Positions 15,835 through 23,481 of a DNA stretch of 34,198 nt are shown one piece after another. The DNA is taken from contig JAGRHC010000032.1 of assembly GCA_020445145.1 (NCBI GenBank), positions 1 through 34,198 on the forward strand, in the 5' to 3' direction. The translations under genes and the position numbers were made by a program. The notes beneath the pieces were generated by a model. The model was not told the DNA's origin, made no database searches, and saw only the letters and a program-made list of their open reading frames with translations. The stretch comes from Alphaproteobacteria bacterium (GTDB lineage Bacteria; Pseudomonadota; Alphaproteobacteria; Micavibrionales; Micavibrionaceae). Within the stretch, counting starts at the first letter, position 1; each line of letters opens with the position of its first letter.

Positions 15835-16686
15835 TTAGGCGGCCTCATCAGACGACTTCGGCGCAATCCCCTGCAAAAGAGCGGCCGTCTCCGCCGCCGT
15901 ATCCACAGAGACCATCCCGACAGTATGATAGCCCGCATCCACATGCATCACCTCACCGGTAACCCCGCTGCCAAGATCAGAAAGCAGGAACAGGCCGGAG
16001 CGACCAACATCCTCAATCGTGACATTCCGGCGCAAAGGCGCATTCAACTCATTCCATTTAAGAATATAACGGAAATCACCGATCCCACTCGCCGCCAGCG
16101 TCTTGATCGGCCCGGCAGAAATCGCGTTAACTCGGATATTATCCGGCCCCAGATCCGCCGCCAGATAACGAACACTCGCCTCCAGCGCCGCCTTGGCCAC
16201 ACCCATCACATTATAGTGTGGCATGACCCGCTCGGCGCCATAGTACGTCAACGTAAGCAAACTACCGCCATTTTCCTTCATCAACGGCGCCGCACGTTGA
16301 GCAACAGCCGTAAAGGAATAAACCGAAATATCCATCGTCCGCTTAAAATTCTCGCGGGTCGTATCAAGATAAAGCCCGTCCAGCTCATTCTTGTCAGAAA
16401 ACGCAATCGCATGAACAACGAAATCAAGCTGTCCCCACTCTTTCTTGATCGTGTCAAAAACCTGATCAACACTGGCCTCATCCGTCACATCACACGGCAG
16501 AACAATCTTGGAATCAACACGCTCCGCCAGAGGACGAACGCGTTTCTCAAGAGCTTCACCCTGATAGGTAAACGCAAGTTCAGCGCCATTTTGCGCAGCA
16601 AGCTCAGCAATCCCCCAAGCTATTGAGCGGTCATTGGCGACCCCCATAATCAAACCACGTTTTCCTTTTAAAAAATCGCTTTTCAT
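15835..16686 (-). CDS. fabI: Enoyl-[acyl-carrier-protein] reductase (NADH)
   Basis: The 283-residue protein is the short-chain-dehydrogenase type enoyl-ACP reductase of type II fatty acid synthesis. The dinucleotide-binding region is LIMGVANDRSIAWGIA. The active site is Y148 (TLTYYGAER) and the FabI-specific Y-x6-K pair Y158/K165 (HYNVMGVAK). AISAGPIKTLAASGI near residue 200 is the substrate-loop region. The ATG at 16686 has no strong ribosome-binding site. It heads a four-gene minus-strand operon, divergent from the unknown gene at 16847. Confidence 0.96.
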   Translation of the reverse strand: MKSDFLKGKRGLIMGVANDRSIAWGIAELAAQNGAELAFTYQGEALEKRVRPLAERVDSKIVLPCDVTDEASVDQVFDTIKKEWGQLDFVVHAIAFSDKNELDGLYLDTTRENFKRTMDISVYSFTAVAQRAAPLMKENGGSLLTLTYYGAERVMPHYNVMGVAKAALEASVRYLAADLGPDNIRVNAISAGPIKTLAASGIGDFRYILKWNELNAPLRRNVTIEDVGRSGLFLLSDLGSGVTGEVMHVDAGYHTVGMVSVDTAAETAALLQGIAPKSSDEAA

Positions 16687-16846
16687 TTTTGGTCGTTTCT
16701 ATCGTTCTATATGTTGAAACCGCTTTTATCCTACACATTTCCCGGCCCGCGTCCAGAGCCGGATGCGACAATTTTATGCCTTGGGAAAATACGATGTTAT
16801 GTGGCAATATAACAGCAACAAATATTTCACAAAATAATTACCGCCC

Positions 16847-18217
16847 ATGCCGATAGACCGTCAAAGCGCAACCCACGTCTGCAATGCTATAAAACGCCAG
16901 ATACAGGAAGAGTACCCGGAGCTGAATCTCAACTTCATTCTGCATGAAGAAGGAAAAAGAAAAAAAGCCATCGCCGCCGCAGCTCCATACTTCCAGGATC
17001 ATCCTGCCGGAAACAAGATCCTGCGCTACATCACAAAGAGCCAGGATAGAAATATCCGCGGCAACAGAACATGCTTTATCGGACTCGCAGAACATTACAG
17101 CTCGGGATTTCTCAATTTTTTTAGATCCTATGAAGTTCTGGCACCTTGCTTTGTAAATTACGACCGTTTCAACTCAGTCGAAAACCTGCGAAACCACGTT
17201 TACTACATGGTTTGGCTAGCATTGGAGCTGCATAGAGACATAAAAGAAGGAAAAGATGTCACGCTTCCCAACGGCCCGGACGGTATTATTATTGCAAATC
17301 TAAAACCCTTGGAACTCTACCATAGAAATCTGACAGCCGATATTTTCTCCGCAACGCTTCAAGCGCTGATCGGACAAAAAACTGCCATTCATGACTTAGC
17401 CCTTCACAGAATGAATGACACACTCCTACCCCAAAAAGGCTATATCGCAGAAACCTTCCCCTTTCCGATCAGCCTTGAAACACTTGACTTTCTGTTCTCA
17501 GAAAGCATGAAAAACAAAAAAAGGGAAAGCCCTCTGCCACAAGCTGTCAAAATGACAAGAGAAATCGGCATGACATATAAGCCGCAATCCCTGCAACAAT
17601 GGAGAAGCTTTGCCCTGCCGGCACAAGAAATGGCTTGGTCCGGCCATGATCCGGAAACCATCCTCGGCGCGGCACTTTACTCGAGTGAAAATACATATGT
17701 CCGTGCGATCGCAGACATGGTCTCGGAACACACAGGCATCAAGCCGCAAATGATAACAACAACGAACAGCTATAATCCGTTCACAAAACAAGAAGCCAAC
17801 CGTCACCTGCATGAAAAAACGTGCCAGCAAACCTTCAACAACCTGATCTACAGAATAAGAGGTCCTCAAGACTACAAAATATTTGTTGAAGAGGCCGCAA
17901 GACAAAACAAAGACTTATCAGAATGCAGACCAACCGGCTGGTGTGCGCACGCCTTGCTATGCGTAGCCCTTGCTATTGAAAAATCATCCACTGAGAATTC
18001 TGAGTTAATCCAAAAAGAAGCCGAAGATATCTTTAAAGAAATGTCCGCTAGAACAAGCTGGACAGACATTCTTCACTTCTCGCGCACCGTTTTCATGCGA
18101 AACAGAGAAGGCCTGCCGACAAATCCCGTAAGCCTGATCAATATTGCCGCGCGAAATCCGGAGTACAAATACATAAGAACCGCTCTCGAAAAAACAACGC
18201 CGAAAAAGTCCGCCTGA
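16847..18217 (+). CDS. Hypothetical protein, 456 aa
   Basis: I do not recognise this protein. It is long, mostly helical and soluble, with no signal peptide. It is rich in His, Cys, Tyr and Trp: FIGLAEHYSSGFLNFFRSYE, LRNHVYYMVWLALELHRDIK, KTAIHDLALHRMND, AQEMAWSGHDPETILGAALY and RPTGWCAHALLC. The repeated H/E/D in helices might form a metal site, but this is a guess. No ribosome-binding site precedes the ATG. A 6-bp inverted repeat TGTTAT-N8-ATAACA lies about 35-50 nt upstream (16795-16814). It stands alone between fabI (divergent) and a strong terminator at 18222. Confidence 0.7.
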   Translation: MPIDRQSATHVCNAIKRQIQEEYPELNLNFILHEEGKRKKAIAAAAPYFQDHPAGNKILRYITKSQDRNIRGNRTCFIGLAEHYSSGFLNFFRSYEVLAPCFVNYDRFNSVENLRNHVYYMVWLALELHRDIKEGKDVTLPNGPDGIIIANLKPLELYHRNLTADIFSATLQALIGQKTAIHDLALHRMNDTLLPQKGYIAETFPFPISLETLDFLFSESMKNKKRESPLPQAVKMTREIGMTYKPQSLQQWRSFALPAQEMAWSGHDPETILGAALYSSENTYVRAIADMVSEHTGIKPQMITTTNSYNPFTKQEANRHLHEKTCQQTFNNLIYRIRGPQDYKIFVEEAARQNKDLSECRPTGWCAHALLCVALAIEKSSTENSELIQKEAEDIFKEMSARTSWTDILHFSRTVFMRNREGLPTNPVSLINIAARNPEYKYIRTALEKTTPKKSA

Positions 18218-18221
18218 TAAA

Positions 18222-18249
18222 AAAAGCCGCCCGTAAAAAGGCGGCTTTT
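18222..18249. terminator. Bidirectional Rho-independent terminator
   Basis: AAAAGCCGCC (18222-18231), loop CGTAAAAA and GGCGGCTTTT (18240-18249). The stem is 10 bp with GC core. The T-run on the right serves the plus-strand gene ending at 18217; the A-run on the left serves the convergent minus-strand gene ending at 18270. Confidence 0.85.
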
Positions 18250-18269
18250 CAAAATCCATAAAGGAAATC

Positions 18270-18746
18270 CTACTTAATGATTTCCCAGCTACCATCAGGC
18301 TGGCGGCAAGCTTGACCATAAGCGGTCTGCTCTCTGCCACCCACATTGATAGTCTGTTGGTATTCACGGCAATAACGTCCGCTGGAGCTGTATCCATCCT
18401 TGGTCGGCGTAATCGTACCGTAATTCCCGCTCTCCGGGTTATTCCAGGTCACAGTTTCACCGACAGGAGCGTTATAAGCCTTTGTATTCGCCTGATTGGC
18501 ATAGGCAAGATCAGCCTGATCCAGAGACTTCCCGATCTCGCTACCGACAAGCGCTCCAAGCAGAACGCCGGCGCCAATCGCCCAGTGCTTCCCGGTCCCC
18601 GAACCGATCGTTGAACCAAGAAGACCACCAAGAACGGCGCCTGAGCCAGTCCCGACAATCTGTTTATTCCCGGTATTCTCAAGCGTCTGACACGCGCTAA
18701 GAGTGAAAACCGAAAGAACCATTGTTAATAATGCTAAATTTTTCAT
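18270..18746 (-). CDS. 17 kDa-antigen-type lipoprotein (RT0821/Lpp0805 family)
   Basis: The 158-residue protein has a lipoprotein signal MKNLALLTMVLSVFTLSAC with lipobox LSAC (acylated C19). A glycine-zipper segment follows (GSGAVLGGLLGSTIGSGTG and IGAGVLLGALVGSEIGKSLD). The C-terminal domain has GRYCREYQQTINVGGREQTA and YGQACRQPDGSWEII, the signature of the RT0821/Lpp0805 surface-protein family related to the rickettsial 17 kDa antigen. It is probably an outer-membrane lipoprotein. The ATG at 18746 was chosen because it begins the signal peptide; a longer frame adds 30 residues with no such feature. Confidence 0.9.
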   Translation of the reverse strand: MKNLALLTMVLSVFTLSACQTLENTGNKQIVGTGSGAVLGGLLGSTIGSGTGKHWAIGAGVLLGALVGSEIGKSLDQADLAYANQANTKAYNAPVGETVTWNNPESGNYGTITPTKDGYSSSGRYCREYQQTINVGGREQTAYGQACRQPDGSWEIIK

Positions 18747-18901
18747 CCGCAGATACCTTTGCTCATAAATTGAACCAAAACGGTTTAAATTTTGCCTACT
18801 ATATCCCTTCAAAAAGGAATTGAACAGACAATACATCTCATACGCTCAAAAAAGAAAAAACCTTCGCATTTTTTTTCTGTGCTAAAAAAAGTTCAAAAAA
18901 C

Positions 18902-18932
18902 TTGATTCAACAAAAAAAGCCCGGCATATAAA
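18902..18932 (+). promoter_or_regulatory. Candidate htpG promoter, near-leaderless
   Basis: TTGATT (18902-18907) and TATAAA (18927-18932) with a long 19-base spacer would place +1 on the ATG at 18939. The same stretch also fits a loose heat-shock sigma-32 pattern: CTTGAT, 14 bases, then CCGGCATAT. No ribosome-binding site precedes htpG. Which sigma factor is used cannot be decided by eye. Confidence 0.4.
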
Positions 18933-18938
18933 ACGACT

Positions 18939-20867
18939 ATGAGCACACAAGAAAAAATCCAGACAAACCAGGAAAACCACCCCTTTAGCGCCGACGTCGC
19001 CCGCTTGCTGGAGATCGTTGCCGGAGCGCTTTACACGAACCAAGACGTGTTTCTGAGAGAACTAACCTCAAACGCAGCCGATGCCTGCGACCGCCTGCGC
19101 TACGAAGCCATCAAAAACCCATCCCTGACCAAAGACAATTCCGATTTTCGTATTCATGTCTATAAGGACACGGAAAGCCGCACCCTGACCGTCGTCGACA
19201 ACGGCACCGGCATGGACGAAAACGAACTCATCGAAAACCTTGGCACCATTGCCAAATCCGGCACAGCCTCCCTGATGAAACAGATTAAAGAGTCAGGAAG
19301 CAACGACAACCTGAAACTCATCGGCCAGTTCGGCGTCGGCTTCTATGCCGGTTACATGGTCGGGAACCCGATCGAAGTCATCAGCCGCAAGGCCGGAGAC
19401 AAAAAAACATGGCGCTGGGAATCCGATGGCCGCTCCGGCTTCACGGTCCACGAAGCCTCCCCGGAAGACATCGCCCTCCTCGATGGTGATCGTGGAACAG
19501 CCGTCCGCCTCCATATTAAAGACGAAGCCTGCGAATTTCTGCTCGACGAAAAAATCAAACAAACCATAGAACTCTACGCCGACCACATCAGCGTCCCGAT
19601 CTATCTCGGCACCCCGCAAGACACAAGCGAAGGAAAATCCGAACAGATCAACAGCGCCTCGGCACTTTGGATGCGCGCCAGAAATGACATCACAAAAGAA
19701 CAATACACGGAATTCTACCGCCACATCTCCCACGGCTTCGACGAGCCCCTGATGACAGCGCACTGGCGCGCCGAAGGTAAGATGGAATTCTCCGCCCTGC
19801 TCTTCGTGCCGACATTGCGCCCATGGGATCTTTTCGACCCCTCACGCCGCCACTTCGTAAAACTGTACGTGCGCCGCGTCTTTATCTCAGAAGACATCGA
19901 AACCCTGATGTACCCATGGCTCCGCTTCATTCGCGGCGTCATCGACAGCGAAGACTTACCGCTCAACATCAGCCGCGAAAGCCTTCAGCACAATCCGGTG
20001 ATTAACAAAATCCGCAGCGCTGTCGCCCGCCACATCCTTGGCGAATTGGATAAACTCTCCCGCAACGATAAGCCGGGCTTCGCCGCCTTCTGGGGCCAGT
20101 TCGGCGCCGTCCTGAAGGAAGGGTTGTATGACGCCCCCGAGCACCGGGAAGACCTCCTCAAAATCTGCCGCTTCTACTCCACAAAAGAGGACGGTGAAAA
20201 ATTCGCAACCCTCGCCGAATATGTCGAGCGCATGAAAGACGGGCAGGACAAAATTTTCTACATCAGCGGCGAAAACGTCCAGAACCTCAAAAACAGCCCG
20301 CAGCTCGAAGGCTTCCGCGCCCGCGGCCTCGAAGTCCTGTTCATGACAGACACCATCGACGACTTCTGGCTCCAACAGGTCCATGACTATAAAGGCAAAA
20401 AATTCCAGTCTATCACCAAAGGGGATATTGATCTCGCAGCCTTTGACAAAAAAGACGACCAGGAGCAGAAAGAAAAAGAGCCCGAACAAAACAATGAGAT
20501 AGAGTCTCTTATTGAGAAGTTAAATGAAGTTCTGGAGGGAAAAATCAATACAGCAAAATCCTCCAAACGCCTCACAGGCTCACCCGTATGTATTGTCGCC
20601 CCTGAAACCGGGATCGACATGCACATGGAACGCGTCCTGAAAATCCATCAGAAATATGAAGGCGAAACAAAACCCGTCCTTGAAATCAACCCGGATCACC
20701 CGCTCATCCGCCGACTTGCCGCCAACAACGCCGCAGGTCAGGATATCACAGATGCCGCCTGGCTCCTGCTCGATCAGGCAAGGATCATTCAGGGCGAACC
20801 ACTGGACGACCCCTCAGCCTTCGCCAAGAGGCTCTCGGAAGTCATGTTGTCGGATATCTCGAAATAA
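18939..20867 (+). CDS. htpG: Molecular chaperone HtpG (Hsp90)
   Basis: The 642-residue protein is the bacterial Hsp90, an ATP-dependent homodimeric chaperone. The N-terminal GHKL ATPase domain has FLRELTSNAADACDRLRYEA (catalytic Glu, Mg-binding Asn), VVDNGTGMDENELIENLGTI, and IGQFGVGFYAGYMV. The middle domain has YVRRVFISEDIETLMYPWLR and the catalytic-loop NISRESLQHNP. The C-terminal dimerisation domain ends in SEVMLSDISK. A charged segment near residues 505-525 (DKKDDQEQKEKEPEQNN...) links middle and C-terminal domains. The ATG lacks a ribosome-binding site. Confidence 0.97.
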   Translation: MSTQEKIQTNQENHPFSADVARLLEIVAGALYTNQDVFLRELTSNAADACDRLRYEAIKNPSLTKDNSDFRIHVYKDTESRTLTVVDNGTGMDENELIENLGTIAKSGTASLMKQIKESGSNDNLKLIGQFGVGFYAGYMVGNPIEVISRKAGDKKTWRWESDGRSGFTVHEASPEDIALLDGDRGTAVRLHIKDEACEFLLDEKIKQTIELYADHISVPIYLGTPQDTSEGKSEQINSASALWMRARNDITKEQYTEFYRHISHGFDEPLMTAHWRAEGKMEFSALLFVPTLRPWDLFDPSRRHFVKLYVRRVFISEDIETLMYPWLRFIRGVIDSEDLPLNISRESLQHNPVINKIRSAVARHILGELDKLSRNDKPGFAAFWGQFGAVLKEGLYDAPEHREDLLKICRFYSTKEDGEKFATLAEYVERMKDGQDKIFYISGENVQNLKNSPQLEGFRARGLEVLFMTDTIDDFWLQQVHDYKGKKFQSITKGDIDLAAFDKKDDQEQKEKEPEQNNEIESLIEKLNEVLEGKINTAKSSKRLTGSPVCIVAPETGIDMHMERVLKIHQKYEGETKPVLEINPDHPLIRRLAANNAAGQDITDAAWLLLDQARIIQGEPLDDPSAFAKRLSEVMLSDISK

Positions 20868-20881
20868 ATTTCAGAATACAT

Positions 20882-20902
20882 AAAGCCGGAAAAACCGGCT
20901 TT
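20882..20902. terminator. Bidirectional terminator between htpG and the secreted protein gene
   Basis: AAAGCCGG (20882-20889), loop AAAAA, CCGGCTTT (20895-20902) followed by one more T. The minus-strand stop TAA (20904-20902) overlaps the right arm. The plus-strand T-run is short, four in all. Confidence 0.7.
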
Positions 20903-22053
20903 TATGGCTTACAGACAGAACCGTCATACCAGCACCCTGGTGCCGGGCAGACCGCATCATCATAAGTTGTTCCATCCAGCTTCTTAATCTTAACGCCTGT
21001 TTTAATAGGTGTAATCCCGCCGCAGGCCGCAGTATTCATCAGATTCAAGAATGTCTTGGGATTATCCATCGCCCCTGATCCTCCGGGATTAGGGAATGCC
21101 ACATTATTAGAATGTGACCACGTCGTGACCATGGCTACATTTGAGTTATTCCACGGCCAGAAAAAACCAATCGGCCAGGAAGGAAACTGGTTAAAGCTGA
21201 AGTAATGACATGCAATACTAAAGAGCTCATCATCACTATCCCAGCACGACAAAAGATGCTCGCGATAATCCCCGCCAGCACTTTCTTTAGCTTCATACTC
21301 CTCAAAAGTATAAAAACCATCATGAGTAGGCTCACTATTAAAATCATAGCATTTGGCAATATTCCAGACCTGATACATCGCGGAACAATTAAAACTTGAA
21401 TCCGTAATACTACTTCCAGGAACAGAATTTAAAGTTGTACGATTCCCCAGATACTTTGTGCCAAAACCTTTCTCCAGATAAAACATTCTTCCCTTGGGAC
21501 AAAGCATAGCAAGGCCATCATCTGTCGTAGATGCCTTAGACCACAACGATACATTATCAACGAGAGAATCAAGAATAAGAATTTCAAGAACACTGTTCAT
21601 ATCCAGCCCCTCGGTCAAATAAGGATCGACACTAGTGCCCAAAAACTTTCTAATCGTTACCAAAAGATCAGTCCATACACCGCCAACACCCGGAATAAAA
21701 AGAATCGGCCCGGTTGGAGCAAGATTAATCAAGGATGAATACCCCCCTTGAGATTCTTGAGGATTGCCTGGAAAGCTACGTTCCGCATACCAGGCAAGGT
21801 GATTCATATAGGGTCTAAAACAAAAAGAAAGCGTACTATCAGGTTTCGCAATCAAATTCTGATTCTGCGTCATTTCACGTTGACCTTCATCCCAGGCCCG
21901 CGCCTCCAACACCTTCCAGAAATTCGGATTACACGTCAGTGGGGGGATATCATAAGGAGGGAATGTCGGAAAAGGAAAAACAATAGCCTCTGCAGGCCTA
22001 ACGAACCCCAGAAATAAAACCAGAAAACAGACTATTCTAAGAAAAAAAAGCAA
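20902..22053 (-). CDS. Secreted cysteine-rich protein of unknown function
   Basis: The 383-residue protein has a clear Sec signal peptide with predicted cleavage after RPAEA (residue 23). The mature part has 11 cysteines, for example LTCNPNFW, FCFRPYMN, FNCSAMY, AKCYDFN, HLLSCWDS, IACHYFS, and three at the C-terminus (AVCPAPGCWYDGSVCKP). Many disulfides and a periplasmic or extracellular location are likely. The segment NPNFWKVLEARAWDEGQREM then TQNQNLI is striking and may mark a family, but I cannot name it. The start is a TTG at 22053 with GGGA 8 nt upstream; no ATG exists before the mature protein. No neighbour suggests a pathway. Confidence 0.72.
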   Translation of the reverse strand: MLFFLRIVCFLVLFLGFVRPAEAIVFPFPTFPPYDIPPLTCNPNFWKVLEARAWDEGQREMTQNQNLIAKPDSTLSFCFRPYMNHLAWYAERSFPGNPQESQGGYSSLINLAPTGPILFIPGVGGVWTDLLVTIRKFLGTSVDPYLTEGLDMNSVLEILILDSLVDNVSLWSKASTTDDGLAMLCPKGRMFYLEKGFGTKYLGNRTTLNSVPGSSITDSSFNCSAMYQVWNIAKCYDFNSEPTHDGFYTFEEYEAKESAGGDYREHLLSCWDSDDELFSIACHYFSFNQFPSWPIGFFWPWNNSNVAMVTTWSHSNNVAFPNPGGSGAMDNPKTFLNLMNTAACGGITPIKTGVKIKKLDGTTYDDAVCPAPGCWYDGSVCKP

Positions 22054-22145
22054 AAAACTATTCCCAAACTAATCCTAACAGTGCCCTTAAACTCTTATAC
22101 TCTAGCACATCGCAAAAGCATCTGCCTAGTTTCCTGTAAGCAAAA

Positions 22146-22559
22146 TTATAGCATTCCTTGATAATGACGTTTCGTCATATCGTCGATGTCATCTTCTGAA
22201 AATTCAAACTGGCGCCCCAGCTCTTCAATCATAATCTGACGCAACAAAGACGAAAGGTCTTCCTCGGTCTCACACCACATATCAAGGATCGGACGGCGGT
22301 AGAGAATAAGGACATCCTCGTCATTTGCCATCTTCCGCTCTACACCGGGAGAAATCTGCTTGCCGTTTTTATACTGGGCCAAAAGATCAAACGGATCATC
22401 AAGATCCAGATCCGCCTCATCCGTCTCATCAACAAGATCCTCAACGACCACAGCCAGACTATCATCGCAAAAGCGCAACAATTCGTCTGGCAACGCCTCA
22501 ATAACAGACGCAGCCAAAGCCTCGAGGTCGTCAACTCCCGGCGGCATTGTAAAGTTCAT
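22146..22559 (-). CDS. Zincin-family (metallopeptidase-like) protein without HExxH
   Basis: The 137-residue protein resembles the small metallopeptidase family PF06262 (DUF1025). Shared features are ALPDELLRFCDDSLAVVVED, a long acidic insert, ILYRRPILD, and the C-terminal helix LLRQIMIEELGRQFEFSEDD. In typical members this helix reads roughly VVHEIGHHFGLSDDD. Here the HExxH positions are E112-E-L-G-R116, so both zinc-binding histidines are gone. The protein is probably not a zinc peptidase, or the family call is wrong. The ATG at 22559 has AAAGGA 5 nt upstream, preferred over an in-frame start at 22622. Confidence 0.75.
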   Translation of the reverse strand: MNFTMPPGVDDLEALAASVIEALPDELLRFCDDSLAVVVEDLVDETDEADLDLDDPFDLLAQYKNGKQISPGVERKMANDEDVLILYRRPILDMWCETEEDLSSLLRQIMIEELGRQFEFSEDDIDDMTKRHYQGML

Positions 22560-22689
22560 AATAATCCTTTGACTGTCCACGAGTCTGCCCCTGTTCGTCC
22601 CATCTGCGTCAAAGATTTGCACAAAATTTGATTGTTCACATAAGTGTAATGCGAATCGCCTGCCCCGGCAACGAAAGAAATAAAAAACA

Positions 22690-22722
22690 ATAAAGGCGAA
22701 GTGTATAAATGAGAGCCTTTAT
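22690..22722. repeat. 8-bp inverted repeat upstream of the yjfB-like gene
   Basis: ATAAAGGC (22690-22697), a 17-base spacer, GCCTTTAT (22715-22722). It lies 52 nt before the ATG at 22775 in a 215-base gap. It could be a binding site or a 5'-leader hairpin. Confidence 0.4.
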
Positions 22723-22774
22723 AGAATTTTCATCTTTTTTCTGTTAAAATAAAAGAAGTAAAGGAGCTAAAACG

Positions 22775-22951
22775 ATGGACCTACCCGCAGGAATCGCAGC
22801 AGACGCCGCACTCGCAAGGCAAAACGTTGCCTTTTCGGCGATCAAGAGCAGTGCCGATCAAAGCAAAGCCATCGCCAAAATCCTCGAAAAAAGCATCGAA
22901 TCAGTCCCCAAAAGCGCCTCCCATGGCCAAAACCTGAACATCGTCGCCTGA
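22775..22951 (+). CDS. Small YjfB-like putative motility protein, 58 aa
   Basis: The protein begins MDLPAGIAADAALARQNVAF, continues SAIKSSADQSKAIAKILEKS and ends HGQNLNIVA. Size and layout match the YjfB family (PF14070, putative motility protein): a short N-terminal M-(D/V)-x-x-(G/I)-A-A start, one amphipathic helix, and a C-terminal G-x-x-(L/I)-(N/D)-(V/I) tail. A strong ribosome-binding site AAGGAG lies 8 nt upstream. Function of the family is unknown beyond association with motility genes. An orphan receiver follows at 23043. The identification is by pattern only. Confidence 0.7.
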   Translation: MDLPAGIAADAALARQNVAFSAIKSSADQSKAIAKILEKSIESVPKSASHGQNLNIVA

Positions 22952-23042
22952 TATTTTTCACCGTAAACTATAGAATTGTTTATTGACTGAACCTTCGTTC
23001 GGCAGTTAACAATAATGAGCGAAGTTATGAAAAGAGGATGGC

Positions 23043-23465
23043 ATGTCAAAAGTATTGATTATAGACGATGAAGAAGATCTTTTATTTTTCACTGAAATCA
23101 GAGCGCAAAAAGCAGGCGCAAAACAAATAACCTCCCTCGCTTCCGTAGATGACGCTTTTGCGCGCTTGGAAAGCGGAGAAAGAGCCGATCTGGTCATAAC
23201 GGACAATGATACAGGATCAACAAAAACAGGATTGGAACTTGCGAGATACTGCAAGGATCAAAAAATCCCGGTCATTCTGTTATCCGCAACGGATAGCGTT
23301 GTCGCACAAGCAAAAAGCGAAGGAATAACAGCGATTGTAAAAACATCCGAAGACGACAGATTAGAAAACTTTGTAAGAATTGTCCGTGAAAAGCTCGCAT
23401 CAGGCCAAACGCCAGTAACGCCGACCACAGACCATACCCCACTAGACCCGCCCGAGCCGTTCTAG
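23043..23465 (+). CDS. Orphan response-regulator receiver protein
   Basis: The 140-residue protein is a receiver domain with a short proline-rich tail. The acidic cluster is D8-D9-E10-E11 (VLIIDDEED), the phospho-acceptor is D54 (DLVITDND), the conserved Ser is in ILLSATDS and the Lys in AIVKTSEDD. The ~20-residue tail (GQTPVTPTTDHTPLDPPEPF) has no DNA-binding or enzymatic domain. No histidine kinase lies next to it. AGAGGA precedes the ATG. With the yjfB-like gene upstream it may act in motility, which is inference. Confidence 0.87.
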   Translation: MSKVLIIDDEEDLLFFTEIRAQKAGAKQITSLASVDDAFARLESGERADLVITDNDTGSTKTGLELARYCKDQKIPVILLSATDSVVAQAKSEGITAIVKTSEDDRLENFVRIVREKLASGQTPVTPTTDHTPLDPPEPF

Positions 23466-23481
23466 AAAATTTAGAGTGAAC

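Noticed and set aside
15718..16626. A 302-codon plus-strand open frame opposite fabI
   Set aside because: Arg/His/Ile-rich low-complexity shadow of the complete FabI gene; no ribosome-binding site.
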